Shown: positions 1 through 7,136, numbered from the stretch's first letter. The stretch is DNA of 9,515 nt from Rhizobium sp. Q54 (GCA_945903655.1 CAMDOY010000115.1:1-9515); one strand, 5' to 3'. The notes: a model not told the origin generated them from the sequence alone. A program made the numbers and translations.

Positions 1-39
1 GATCTCCTCCTTGATCAGCCTGATTTCATCAATAGTCAC
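1..39 (-). CDS. 5' end of an unidentified gene running off the left edge
   Basis: Only the first 13 codons are visible on the minus strand, from a GTG at 39-37, reading MTIDEIRLIKEEI with no stop before the edge. A GGAG ribosome-binding site lies 5 bases upstream of the GTG, which supports this start. The frame stays open upstream to a TAA at 96-94, so an earlier GTG at 87-85 is possible but lacks a good ribosome-binding site. The fragment is too short to assign to a family. It could also be a chance ORF. Confidence 0.35.
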   Translation of the reverse strand, partial: MTIDEIRLIKEEI

Positions 40-368
40 GGCAGCTCCGCAGCCCAAACGTTCAAAAAACGCAACGAAGGACGCCACCCAACTTTACAAA
101 GGCTCGCACAGACGCGCTACAAATCAGTTTGACCGCGCAGTTCGTTTAGTATGCTTGACTTTATATTAATGGCTACAGAAAAATTCCAAGCGGTCTCGTT
201 TTTAAGGGTTTCGGCGGAAATCCTGCAAAGAAAATGATGATTGTTTCTTTTGGTCATCAGAAAAGGGCTTCTGTCCTGATTTTTCACCGCCTCGCCTGAT
301 CCAGCCTGCGGCGGTCGCATGACCAGCGTGACCGCACTCATCCCATATCTGCGGTCTGGTAGACTTCT

Positions 369-399
369 CCCCCGCTCGTTTCGACGAGGGGGCTTTTTT
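369..399 (+). terminator. Rho-independent terminator with no upstream gene
   Basis: CCCCC (369-373) pairs with GGGGG (388-392), and TCG (376-378) pairs with CGA (385-387), with a two-base bulge on the left arm and a six-base loop. A run of six T follows at 394-399. The T-run is only on the plus-strand side, so it terminates rightward transcription. No plus-strand gene precedes it in the window, so the transcript it ends would be non-coding. Confidence 0.75.
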
Positions 400-400
400 C

Positions 401-429
401 TTGCTCGTGCGCAGGCGCCAACGTACACT
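401..429 (+). promoter_or_regulatory. Candidate sigma-70-like promoter for the small coiled-coil gene
   Basis: TTGCTC (401-406) and TACACT (424-429) are separated by 17 bases, directly after the orphan terminator. Matches to consensus are only 3/6 and 4/6, so this is tentative. Transcription would start near 436 and leave a leader of roughly 55 bases before the ATG at 493. Confidence 0.3.
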
Positions 430-492
430 CTTATCTTGATGTTAACCGGCCATTGTCATGGCTGCGGCTTCCGCGTTTGAGTGAGTATCCCC

Positions 493-786
493 ATGAGCGC
501 AGTCCCCGCATCCCCAACTCCGCCAACGGTCAAGCACCTTGAGGCGCGTCTGCGCAGCCTTGACTTTGAAAACCAGCAGCTTCGGTCAAGGCTGGAGGAG
601 CAAAACGAGCGCCTGGCGCAGTTGGCCCAGGAAAACGACAGCCTCAAGACGAAACTGGTCAACGCCGACCTGTCTGATCCCGATCAGACCAAGGGCGCCC
701 GCCGCGGCTCTGGCGTGCTCAGCAACGAAGAAATGGACTTCGCCCTGAGCATGGCCCGCAACACCGCGAGCCCACGGGCGGGCTAA
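493..786 (+). CDS. Small coiled-coil protein of unknown function
   Basis: This encodes a 97-residue soluble protein with no signal peptide or membrane segment. Residues about 10-55 form a predicted coiled coil with regular leucines and many Glu, Gln and Arg (for example RSRLEEQNERLAQLAQEN). An Asp/Gly-rich linker follows, and then a short acidic helix around SNEEMDFALSMAR. I do not recognise the family. The coil and size resemble small scaffold or cell-division accessory proteins, but nothing specific supports that. The ATG at 493 is chosen; an in-frame GTG at 481 would add four residues, and neither has a strong ribosome-binding site. The coil heptads and acidic tail argue for a real gene over a chance frame. 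It stands alone between a terminator and a receptor gene 207 bases downstream. Confidence 0.6.
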   Translation: MSAVPASPTPPTVKHLEARLRSLDFENQQLRSRLEEQNERLAQLAQENDSLKTKLVNADLSDPDQTKGARRGSGVLSNEEMDFALSMARNTASPRAG

Positions 787-993
787 CTGTCTCGCTTCGC
801 CTGCAACGGGCCGACCGGCGCCATTGACAGGCGCAGGCGGAGTCGCGAACCTCCCGATCCACTCCAGATTGTCTGGCGCCACCCGCCAAGGGCCTCAGGC
901 AACGTGACGCGCCCAAGCTCCTGAAGGATTGGGCATCTGAAAAATCGGCTTCCGACGCGGCGCAGACCGCAACCGGGACGAGGGAGAGACGTG

Positions 994-1974
994 ATGAAAC
1001 AAGCAAGCTTTCCTGTCTTGACCCTGCTGGCGGCGCTGGCGGGCCTATGCCTGAGCGCCCCAGCCCCCGCTCAGGAGACCTGGCCGTCCAAGGCGGTGCG
1101 CATGATCATGCCCTTCCCGCCGGGCTCGGGAACCGATGTTCTGGCCCGACTGATCTCGGAACAATTGTCCCGCAAATGGGGTCAGGCCGTCACCGTCGAC
1201 AATATGGCGGGCGCGGGCGGCAATATCGGCGGACAGATAGCTTCGCGCGCGGCGCCCGATGGCCATACGCTCTTGTTCGTGCCCGCGCCGCCCCTCGTCA
1301 TCAACCAGTTCATGTACAAGAGCACGGGCTACGACCCCGCGAAATTCGCCCCCATCAGCATGGTCGCCAGCGTGCCCTATGCGCTGGTGACCCGCAAGGA
1401 TTTCCCCGCCAATACCGTGAAGGAATTGGTCGCCCACGCCAAAGCCAATCCGGGAAAGGTGACCTTCGCCTCCTCCAGCATCGGCTCCACGGCGCAACTG
1501 GCGGCCCTGCAACTATCCATGATGAACGGGCTGGATATGGTGCATGTGCCGTTTCGCGGCGCGGCCCCGGCCCTGACCGACGTGATGGGCGGACATGTGG
1601 ATATGGTCTTCGACATTGTCTCCACCGCCCTGCCCATGTGGGAGTCCGACAAGGTAAAGGTGCTCGGCACCGGCGGGCAAACCCGCTCGCGCATCATGCC
1701 GACCATTCCCACCATTGATGAGGCGGGATTTCCAGGTTTCCAGGCCCTGACCTGGTTCGCCATGGTGGCGCCGCCCGGCACGCCGGAAGCCATCACCGGC
1801 AAGATCTATCGCGATACGCTCGAAGCCCTCAGGGTTCCCGAGGTCTCCACGCGCATCGCCGCCATGGGGATGGATGTCGTGGGGATGAACCCGGAGGACT
1901 CGGGAAAGTTCTTCGCCCAGGAAGCGGCGCTGTGGGGCAAAATCGTCAGGGACGCGAAGATATCGCTGGATTGA
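994..1974 (+). CDS. Bug/TctC-family periplasmic solute receptor
   Basis: The 326-residue product is a periplasmic substrate-binding protein of the tripartite tricarboxylate transporter receptor (TctC/Bug) family, which bind carboxylates and related small organic molecules. A Sec signal peptide covers residues about 1-26 (likely cut after APA). The family's first ligand loop follows, PFPPGSGTDVLARL (residues 40-53), with Asp48 at the position that contacts ligands in characterised Bug proteins. NMAGAGGNIG, APDGHTLLF and HVPFRGAAPALTD are further family signatures. Length is typical (about 320-330). The ATG at 994 follows AGGGAGAG with about 5 bases between; a GTG immediately upstream at 991 is the alternative. 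The gene is convergent with another receptor of the same type. No TctA/TctB permease genes are nearby. The ligand cannot be read from the sequence. Confidence 0.93.
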   Translation: MKQASFPVLTLLAALAGLCLSAPAPAQETWPSKAVRMIMPFPPGSGTDVLARLISEQLSRKWGQAVTVDNMAGAGGNIGGQIASRAAPDGHTLLFVPAPPLVINQFMYKSTGYDPAKFAPISMVASVPYALVTRKDFPANTVKELVAHAKANPGKVTFASSSIGSTAQLAALQLSMMNGLDMVHVPFRGAAPALTDVMGGHVDMVFDIVSTALPMWESDKVKVLGTGGQTRSRIMPTIPTIDEAGFPGFQALTWFAMVAPPGTPEAITGKIYRDTLEALRVPEVSTRIAAMGMDVVGMNPEDSGKFFAQEAALWGKIVRDAKISLD

Positions 1975-1977
1975 GCC

Positions 1978-2955
1978 CTATTCGATCTTCACCCCGGACT
2001 TGGTGATGATCTCCCGCCAGCGATCCGATTCCTGCGTGAGAAAGGCGGCGAATTGATCAGGCGTGCCCAGCGGCACGTCGAGTCCCTGCTTTAGGAAGAT
2101 GTCGCGGTTGGCGGGCTCCGTGAAGATCTCGGTCGCCTGGCGGTTGAGCCAGTCGATGATGGGACGCGGGGTTTTGGCGGGCGCCATGAGGCCAAACCAA
2201 GCGCCTCCCACGAAGCCCTCGTAGCCCAGCTCCTTCATGGTCGGCACTTCGGGGAGCTGCGGCGCGCGCTTCTCGCCGAGATAGGCGAGAGGCGCGAGAT
2301 TGCCCGCCCTGACATTTTCCAGCGCAAGACCGAGCAAATCAAAGAAGATCGGCACGTGACCCGCCACCACATCCTGCGCGGCCGGGGCGGCGCCGCGATA
2401 GGGCACATGGGTGAGGCTTGTGCCGGTCGCCAGCTGGAACTGCTCGCCCAGCAAATGGGAGATCGTGCCCAACCCCGCCGAGGCGTAGCTATAGCCATGG
2501 GGTTTAGCCTTCAGCGTCTTCACGAGATCCGCGACGCTGCGCACGCCCATTTTCGGATTCACCACCAGCAAATTGCTGCCTGAGACCACAAGCGACACGG
2601 GCGCAAAATCGGCCATGGGATCGTAATTGAGCTTGCGGTCGAAGTGCTGGAACATGGAATTGGTGGCGTGGTAGCCGAGATAAAGCGTATAGCCATCGGG
2701 CAGAGCGCGCGCCACGGTCTGGGCCGCAAGGATCCCGCCTGAAGCGGTCTTGCCTTCGACAACGACGGTCGCCCCGGCGCGCTGCTGCAGCGAGGTCGCG
2801 AAGGCCCGCGCGACGATATCCGCCATGCCGCCGGGTTGGGTTGGCACCAGAATGGTGATGGTGCGGGAGGCGACTGGATAGTCCTGCGCATGAAGCGGCG
2901 CCGACCCCAGAAGACCGGCGATGAACGTCAGCAAAAAACGGATGCGCATGGACAT
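1978..2955 (-). CDS. Bug/TctC-family periplasmic solute receptor
   Basis: The 325-residue product is a second classical Bug/TctC receptor. Residues about 1-23 form a signal peptide with likely cleavage after LHA. The ligand loop PTQPGGMADIVARA keeps Asp46, and PDGYTLYLGYHAT, THVPYRGAAPAAQDV and LPEVPTMKELGYEGF are family signatures in the usual order. The reading frame stays open to 3132, but the ATG at 2955 is chosen because GGGAGGAG lies 6 bases upstream and the signal peptide starts there; the extra 59 residues would bury the signal sequence. It differs clearly from the convergent paralogue, so the two are not a recent tandem copy. The gene is divergent from the long-type receptor at 3182, and the 226-base gap presumably holds promoters for both. 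Ligand unknown. Confidence 0.93.
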   Translation of the reverse strand: MSMRIRFLLTFIAGLLGSAPLHAQDYPVASRTITILVPTQPGGMADIVARAFATSLQQRAGATVVVEGKTASGGILAAQTVARALPDGYTLYLGYHATNSMFQHFDRKLNYDPMADFAPVSLVVSGSNLLVVNPKMGVRSVADLVKTLKAKPHGYSYASAGLGTISHLLGEQFQLATGTSLTHVPYRGAAPAAQDVVAGHVPIFFDLLGLALENVRAGNLAPLAYLGEKRAPQLPEVPTMKELGYEGFVGGAWFGLMAPAKTPRPIIDWLNRQATEIFTEPANRDIFLKQGLDVPLGTPDQFAAFLTQESDRWREIITKSGVKIE

Positions 2956-3181
2956 CTCTGGCTCCTCCCGATGGCGCCCAAGCGTCACCCGGCAGGAGCA
3001 GGCGCGCTGAGGCGAAGTGTTCTTTTGGAGGGAGTATTCTCCATCTGTCCGGGCAAGGCAATTGGGGAGGCGGCCCTTTGCGCCGCCCTGGCGATAAGGC
3101 GAGCCCAGATCCGCCATGGCGTCCATGCGCAAACGCGTGATATCTTAGCATCCGACAAAACATTCATGGAGAAGAACGCCC

Positions 3182-4189
3182 ATGCTTCGCACCCTGGCAG
3201 CCACAGCAATTCTTGTCGCAGGCGCCGCATCATCCGCCATGGCGGCGGACTTCTATGCGGGCAAACAGATCAGCCTTGTGGTTGGCGCACCTGCGGGCGG
3301 AGGCTATGACCTTCTTGGACGCGTGGCGTCACGGCATCTGGGCAAGCATATTCCCGGGGCGCCATCCATCGTCGTGCAGAACATGCCCGCCGCCAACAGC
3401 GTAGCCGCCACCAATCATCTGGCCAATGTGGCCGCCCGCGATGGAACGGCGATCGCGCTGGTTCAGCGCGGCATGTTGCTGGCGAAATTCGTCAATCCCA
3501 CGGGCGTGCAGTTCGACATCGCCCGACTGAACTGGCTTGGCAATCTCAACAGCGAAACGGGCCTGCTCATTGCGCGCGCCGATGCGCCTGTCAAAAACGC
3601 GCAGGACTTGCTGCGGAAGGAACTGATCGTCGGAGGACAGACAGGCGTCGATCCCGAGATAAGCCCTCGGCTTTATAACGCTTTTCTTGGCATGAAAATG
3701 CGCATCATCAGTGGCTATGAGGGCACCACCGCCATCGGATTGGCCATGGAGAAGGGAGAGGTTGACGCGGTCGGCGACTGGTCCTGGTCCAGCCTCAAGG
3801 TGCAACGGCCCGAATGGCTTCGGGACAAGAAGATCAACATTCTGCTTCAAGGCGCCCTCGAGAAGGATCCCGAGTTGCCAGATGTGCCGAATGCGCTGGA
3901 ATTTGTGAAGGATGATCTCTCCCGTCGAGCGCTGGAACTCTACTTCACCCAGAAGACCGTCGCCCGCCCGCTCGTGGCTCCGCCCGATGTGCCAGCAGAC
4001 CGCCTCGCCATCCTGCGCAAGGCGCTCATGGACCTCAGTGGAGACAAGGATTTTCTGGAGGATGTGAAAAGATCGCGCCTTGAAATCGCCATTCTGCCCG
4101 GTGAGGCGGTGCAGGCCTTCGTCGCCAAGGTCGCCGCGACGCCGCCTGATGCGGTGGCGCGCTTTGTGAGCGCCATGTCGGCGCAATGA
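3182..4189 (+). CDS. Long-type, divergent TctC-like periplasmic receptor
   Basis: The 335-residue product has a signal peptide (residues about 1-21, likely cleavage after AMA) followed by a TctC-like fold in divergent form. The first ligand loop reads VGAPAGGGYDLLGRV, with Asp43 where classical Bug proteins have their ligand-contacting Asp. RHLGKHIPG, NHLANVAARDGTAIALVQRG, SGYEGTTAIGLAMEKGEVDA and a Trp-rich GDWSWSSLK segment mark a subfamily shared with the protein at 8404-9429 and absent from the two classical receptors here. The start has GGAG about 10 bases upstream. The gene is tail to tail with the TolC gene. No hairpin with a T-run serves its 3' end: the hairpin at 4220-4240 points the other way. 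Role is inferred as binding an organic solute; ligand unknown. Confidence 0.88.
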   Translation: MLRTLAATAILVAGAASSAMAADFYAGKQISLVVGAPAGGGYDLLGRVASRHLGKHIPGAPSIVVQNMPAANSVAATNHLANVAARDGTAIALVQRGMLLAKFVNPTGVQFDIARLNWLGNLNSETGLLIARADAPVKNAQDLLRKELIVGGQTGVDPEISPRLYNAFLGMKMRIISGYEGTTAIGLAMEKGEVDAVGDWSWSSLKVQRPEWLRDKKINILLQGALEKDPELPDVPNALEFVKDDLSRRALELYFTQKTVARPLVAPPDVPADRLAILRKALMDLSGDKDFLEDVKRSRLEIAILPGEAVQAFVAKVAATPPDAVARFVSAMSAQ

Positions 4190-4215
4190 ACGCCAAGAAA
4201 GCGGAGTAAAAAGAC

Positions 4216-4240
4216 AAAAGAGGCGCGCGGCCCGCGCCTC
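4216..4240 (-). terminator. Terminator of the TolC-family gene
   Basis: GAGGCGCG (4220-4227) pairs perfectly with CGCGCCTC (4233-4240) around a five-base loop. Read on the minus strand, the hairpin is followed by a T-run (complement of AAAA at 4216-4219) and a second one (4208-4212). It lies just past the stop of the minus-strand TolC gene. No T-run follows on the plus strand. Confidence 0.8.
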
Positions 4241-4277
4241 CATGCAAATCCACGTTCGGAGGTCTTGAAATTCGCTC

Positions 4278-5699
4278 TCAGTTGCCGTCAGGGGTGCGCG
4301 TCCCGATCCACTTGCCCTTGACCTGATCATAATGGAGGGTGGGATCGTAATTCGGCACACGCAGTCCCAGCGTCACCGCCGATAACTGTCCGGTCGCAGA
4401 CAGAAGATTGTAGGAATAGACGACCTGATCACGCTGGGCGGTGACCAGGTTGACCCTCGAACTGAGAAGCGTTTGCTGGGCGTTGAGCACATCAAGCGTC
4501 GTGCGTTGCCCGACCTTCGCCTCTTCGCGCACGCCATTCAACGCGACCTCATTGGCGCGCACCTGCGCCTGATAAGACAGAATGGTGAGCTTGCTGGTTT
4601 CAAAACTGCCCCAGGCGGATGTCGTCAGTGAACGAATCGTCTCTCTCTGCAAATCTGCATTCAGGCGCGCCTGGCCCAACTGCTCCTTGGCTTGCCGAAT
4701 GGCTGCATAGGTGGCTCCGCCTTCATAAAGGGGCACGCTGAGACTGGCCACGGCCGCGAATACTTTACTTTGATAGTTCGGGAATCCCGAGGGCTCCCTG
4801 TTGACGGTGGCTGTGCCTGTCGCGGTGAGCGTGGGCAACAAGGCGCCTTCCTGAACGGTCACGGCAAGCGCCGCGACATCAACCGCGTGCAGCGCCGCCT
4901 GGATTTGCGGATGATTCTTCTGACCAATCGCTATGGCCACCTCAAGGGAGCGAGGCAACAAGGCTTCAACCGGTCGGGCGGGCTCAAGATTACGGGGCTG
5001 GTCGCCAATGTATTGGCGATAGGACGCCATGCTGTTTTGCAGATTGAACCGGGCGTTGGTGGCGTTCGCCTCACCCTGCGCAAGGGAAGCTTTCGATTGA
5101 TAGACGTCCGTCTTCGTCACCTCGCCGACCTGAAACCGGTTCTGGGTCTGGCTCAACTGCTCTTTCAAAACCTGAACGTTATTATTCTGGAGGTCGAGGA
5201 TCGCGGTGTCGCGCAGCACATTCATATAGGCGGTGGCGGCATTGAGCAGCGACTGCTGCTCGGACAAACGCAGCGTTTCCCGCGATTGCAAAATGGTCGA
5301 TTCCGCCTGCCGAACCGTATTGCCCGTGCGACCGCCATTGTAGAGGGTTTGCGTCATGGCGACGCTGCTGACCCTCGGTACGGTGTTGCTGTCCTGTTTC
5401 AACCCGGTCCTGTCGACGATCCTGTTCTGCGACAAGCCCATGCTGGACGAAGCGGTGACGGTAGGCCGCCAACCCGCCGTGGCGCGCGGCACGCCCTCGT
5501 CCGCCGCACGAGTCGCCGCACGCTGCTGATTGAGATCAGGACTATATCCGTAAGATTTCGCCAAGGCGCCTGATATGGTTTCCGCAGATGTCGACGGCGC
5601 GTAGAGGAGCACGATAGCAAGAGCGACAAGCGAACAGGAACGCAGCCACTGCCGCTTGCCGCTCGCCTTGTATTCTTTCCATACATCAGCGCTGTACAT
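4278..5699 (-). CDS. tolC: TolC-family outer-membrane efflux/secretion channel
   Basis: The 473-residue product is a TolC-type outer-membrane factor, the exit duct that pairs with periplasmic adaptor proteins and inner-membrane RND, MFS or ABC pumps. An unusually long N-terminal segment precedes a signal peptide core (about 18-39, likely cleavage after STSA). Two OEP repeats follow, about 45-235 and 255-440. Alphaproteobacterial TolC hallmarks include ADEGVPRATAGWRPTVTAS, VGQRTTLDVLNAQQTLLSSR and a tail ending YDPTLHYDQVKGKWIG...RTPDG. Length matches the family. The ATG at 5699 has only a weak AGG upstream; an in-frame GTG at 5723 has a GGAG 9 bases upstream and is a real alternative, adding 8 residues. 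No adaptor or pump gene adjoins, so partners must be encoded elsewhere. The large plus-strand open frame inside it is a shadow. Confidence 0.93.
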   Translation of the reverse strand: MYSADVWKEYKASGKRQWLRSCSLVALAIVLLYAPSTSAETISGALAKSYGYSPDLNQQRAATRAADEGVPRATAGWRPTVTASSSMGLSQNRIVDRTGLKQDSNTVPRVSSVAMTQTLYNGGRTGNTVRQAESTILQSRETLRLSEQQSLLNAATAYMNVLRDTAILDLQNNNVQVLKEQLSQTQNRFQVGEVTKTDVYQSKASLAQGEANATNARFNLQNSMASYRQYIGDQPRNLEPARPVEALLPRSLEVAIAIGQKNHPQIQAALHAVDVAALAVTVQEGALLPTLTATGTATVNREPSGFPNYQSKVFAAVASLSVPLYEGGATYAAIRQAKEQLGQARLNADLQRETIRSLTTSAWGSFETSKLTILSYQAQVRANEVALNGVREEAKVGQRTTLDVLNAQQTLLSSRVNLVTAQRDQVVYSYNLLSATGQLSAVTLGLRVPNYDPTLHYDQVKGKWIGTRTPDGN

Positions 5700-5773
5700 G
5701 GAGATGCCTACTGAACCAGTCACCCTCAACTACTCCGACGTTTGCGGCACGGGGCACAAACCCAGCGTAAAAT

Positions 5774-5806
5774 CAGGCTCTCTGAACGGTTTGAGCCTGC
5801 TTTTTT
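5774..5806 (+). terminator. Terminator-like hairpin upstream of tolC
   Basis: CAGGCTC (5774-5780) and GAGCCTG (5793-5799) form a perfect 7-bp stem with a 12-base loop. On the plus strand it is followed by CTTTTTT (5800-5806). On the minus strand it is followed by a weaker ATTTTA. No plus-strand gene obviously ends here apart from antisense transcription, and on the minus strand it falls in the tolC leader, so it could act as an attenuator or insulator. Confidence 0.5.
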
Positions 5807-5817
5807 ACCTAGGGTAA
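5805..5817. promoter_or_regulatory. Operator-like palindrome upstream of tolC
   Basis: TTACC (5805-5809) and GGTAA (5813-5817) are perfect inverted arms around TAG, flanked by T-rich sequence. The palindrome abuts the candidate tolC -10 element, a typical place for a repressor site. No regulator gene is visible in the window to match it. Confidence 0.3.
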
Positions 5818-5843
5818 TTTTAGGTCGGCGACTGTCACTGCAA
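5817..5843 (-). promoter_or_regulatory. Candidate tolC promoter
   Basis: On the minus strand TTGCAG (5843-5838) and TAAAAT (5822-5817) are 15 bases apart; shifting the -35 by one base to TTTGCA gives 16. The spacing is short, so this is tentative. It lies about 120 bases upstream of the tolC start and would place the palindrome and hairpin in the leader. Confidence 0.25.
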
Positions 5844-5903
5844 ATCTTACAATCCCGCTTATACACCAATTATTAACCATCTTTTCCCGTGCTGGAGTCA
5901 AAC

Positions 5904-5972
5904 ATGATCCAGACTTTAAAATGGCTGGCGATCCGGGGAAAATGGAGGGAAATCGCTGGCCCATCATGCTGA
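5904..5972 (+). CDS. Possible 22-residue small protein
   Basis: An ATG at 5904 has a GGAG 6 bases upstream (5894-5897) and opens a frame of 22 codons ending in TGA. The peptide, MIQTLKWLAIRGKWREIAGP followed by Ser-Cys, is cationic and amphipathic with two tryptophans. A weak promoter-like pair, TTACAA (5847-5852) and TTATTA (17 bases downstream), lies upstream. The good ribosome-binding site is the only solid support, and a chance ORF is quite possible. Function unknown. Confidence 0.25.
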   Translation: MIQTLKWLAIRGKWREIAGPSC

Positions 5973-6130
5973 CGCCGCGAGCCAATGAGGCATGGAAATG
6001 TTAGAGCGCGACGACAGTCTGACGTCCGCTGAGCCCCCGGGCCGAATCGGTTGAAACCAGCCGCATCGACGGCTGCTGAACCTGCGAGCCAACATCGAAC
6101 AGGCAGATTGCAACACGCGCCAGAGCGCGC

Positions 6131-6162
6131 AAAAAAGGACGGATCTGAAAAAGATCCGTCCT
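6131..6162 (-). terminator. Terminator of the receptor-dioxygenase-hydrolase unit
   Basis: AGGACGGATC (6136-6145) and GATCCGTCCT (6153-6162) form a perfect 10-bp stem around a seven-base loop. On the minus strand a run of T (complement of 6131-6136) follows directly. It sits about 40 bases past the stop of the FAH-family gene and ends that transcript. Confidence 0.88.
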
Positions 6163-6200
6163 GTCGCAGAAGCAAAGCTGCGATGCTGCGCCCCGCCCCA

Positions 6201-7136
6201 TCAGGTTTTCAAATATTTGCCGCCCGTCTGGTTCGCAATGGGATCAAGCCCCTTGCTCTCCCGCTCGAGGCGCGTCTCGCGCACCCAGCTGCGCTTCAAT
6301 TCGTCCTTCACCGCTATTTTCAGGCGGCCAAGGCCCCCTTCCACTTCCAGTTCGATCTGATCGCCATCCTGAAAGGCATGCAGACCACGATGGTTTGTAC
6401 CGAGCGCGATGATGTCGCCGGGGACAAGGGTGTGGATGGACGACACGAACTCGATGCAGCGGGGAATCTTATGCGCCATATCGCTGGTGTTGTAGTTCTG
6501 CTTCAACACGCCATTGTTCCACAGACGCACCTGCAGCTTATGCGGATCAGGAATCTCATCGGCTGTGACGATCCACGGACCTATGGGCGCAAAGGTGTCA
6601 CGCGACTTCATCTGATAGAAGCTTTGGGCTGCGGGCTGGACGCCGCGCGCTGAACCATCGATGAAATTCATATATCCGAAGATATAGGACATGGCGTCAG
6701 CGGCCTTCACATTGGTCGCCTTCTTGCCGATCACGAGCGCGATTTCCGCTTCGCCTTCAAAAACGGTGGCGGGAATATCCGGCAGAACCATGCTCTCGCC
6801 CTGGCCGATTATAGATAATGGCGACTTCATGAACGTATTGATCGGCGCCGGCTCCTTGCGGGCGCCATCCTCCATGTAGTTCACCGCCATGCATGTGACA
6901 TTGATGGGGCGCGGCAGTGGCGCGCGCAGCTGGACCGAGCTGAGGGGAACGCCCGCTTCCTTGGCGACGAGCTCGGCGATCTGCCCCTTGAACGTGACCC
7001 AATCCGCGATGACCGTGTTGATCACGTCATGGGGCGCCCTTGGAGCGATGCCCGCCACCACAGCTGAGACATCGACGATCCGGTCATCACCCTTCAACAC
7101 GCCAAGACGCCAATCATTGAAGAACGTTATTTTCAT
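6201..7136 (-). CDS. Fumarylacetoacetate hydrolase (FAH) family protein
   Basis: The 311-residue cytoplasmic enzyme belongs to the FAH superfamily, which cleaves C-C bonds in acylpyruvates, decarboxylates oxaloacetate, or isomerises and hydrates oxoacids in aromatic catabolism. Metal-ligand positions are visible in FEGEAEIALVIGKKA (Glu129, Glu131) and GYMNFIDGSARG (Asp160). KSRDTFAPIGPWIVT (from Lys177) and the C-terminal glycine motifs GTNHRGLHAFQDGD and VEGGLGRL complete the core. SARG replaces the usual SARD. A basic C-terminal extension (about 278-311) runs beyond the core. The ATG at 7136 follows GGAGG at about 6 bases; an upstream in-frame ATG at 7178 is less likely. It is the last gene of a minus-strand unit, 260 bases after the dioxygenase. 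Substrate unknown. Confidence 0.9.
   Translation of the reverse strand: MKITFFNDWRLGVLKGDDRIVDVSAVVAGIAPRAPHDVINTVIADWVTFKGQIAELVAKEAGVPLSSVQLRAPLPRPINVTCMAVNYMEDGARKEPAPINTFMKSPLSIIGQGESMVLPDIPATVFEGEAEIALVIGKKATNVKAADAMSYIFGYMNFIDGSARGVQPAAQSFYQMKSRDTFAPIGPWIVTADEIPDPHKLQVRLWNNGVLKQNYNTSDMAHKIPRCIEFVSSIHTLVPGDIIALGTNHRGLHAFQDGDQIELEVEGGLGRLKIAVKDELKRSWVRETRLERESKGLDPIANQTGGKYLKT

Larger units (their letters stand above)
40..492. other. Non-coding stretch, AT-rich, ending in an orphan terminator
   Basis: No convincing coding frame covers this stretch. The open frame at 117-428 on the minus strand gives a low-complexity, arginine-rich product with no plausible start signal. About 100-300 is clearly more AT-rich than the rest of the window. 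The stretch contains an inverted repeat GCGGTC/GACCGC (311-316 and 330-335), a further GCGGTC at 351-356, and a strong plus-strand terminator at 369-399. No tRNA-like T-arm or cloverleaf is visible. It may hold promoters for the flanking genes and possibly a small RNA gene. Confidence 0.5.
5700..6200. other. Structured intergenic region between tolC and the FAH-family gene
   Basis: About 500 bases lack any established gene. The region holds a terminator-like hairpin (5774-5806), a palindrome (5805-5817), a candidate tolC promoter (5817-5843), a possible 22-codon ORF (5904-5972) and the terminator of the FAH-family gene (6131-6162). The longer open frames here are cysteine- and arginine-rich and have no start signals. 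From 5973 to 6130 I see nothing recognisable. Confidence 0.55.

Noticed and set aside
155..183. TTGACT as a -35 element for a small RNA
   Set aside because: No acceptable -10 lies 16-18 bases downstream; the TATATT nearby is far too close.
117..428. 103-codon minus-strand open frame in the AT-rich region
   Set aside because: It runs through the orphan terminator, has a low-complexity basic N-terminus and no start signal.
2956..3132. N-terminal extension of the second receptor to the ATG at 3132
   Set aside because: It would place 59 non-signal residues before a clear signal peptide, and the internal ATG at 2955 has an excellent ribosome-binding site.
3329..4360. 343-codon minus-strand open frame across the receptor at 3182-4189
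   Set aside because: The product is rich in Arg, His and Gly with no domain, and the opposite strand encodes a good receptor with signal peptide.
4692..5573. 293-codon plus-strand open frame inside tolC
   Set aside because: It is antisense to a clearly recognisable TolC protein, has no family features and no ribosome-binding site; it is a codon-bias shadow.
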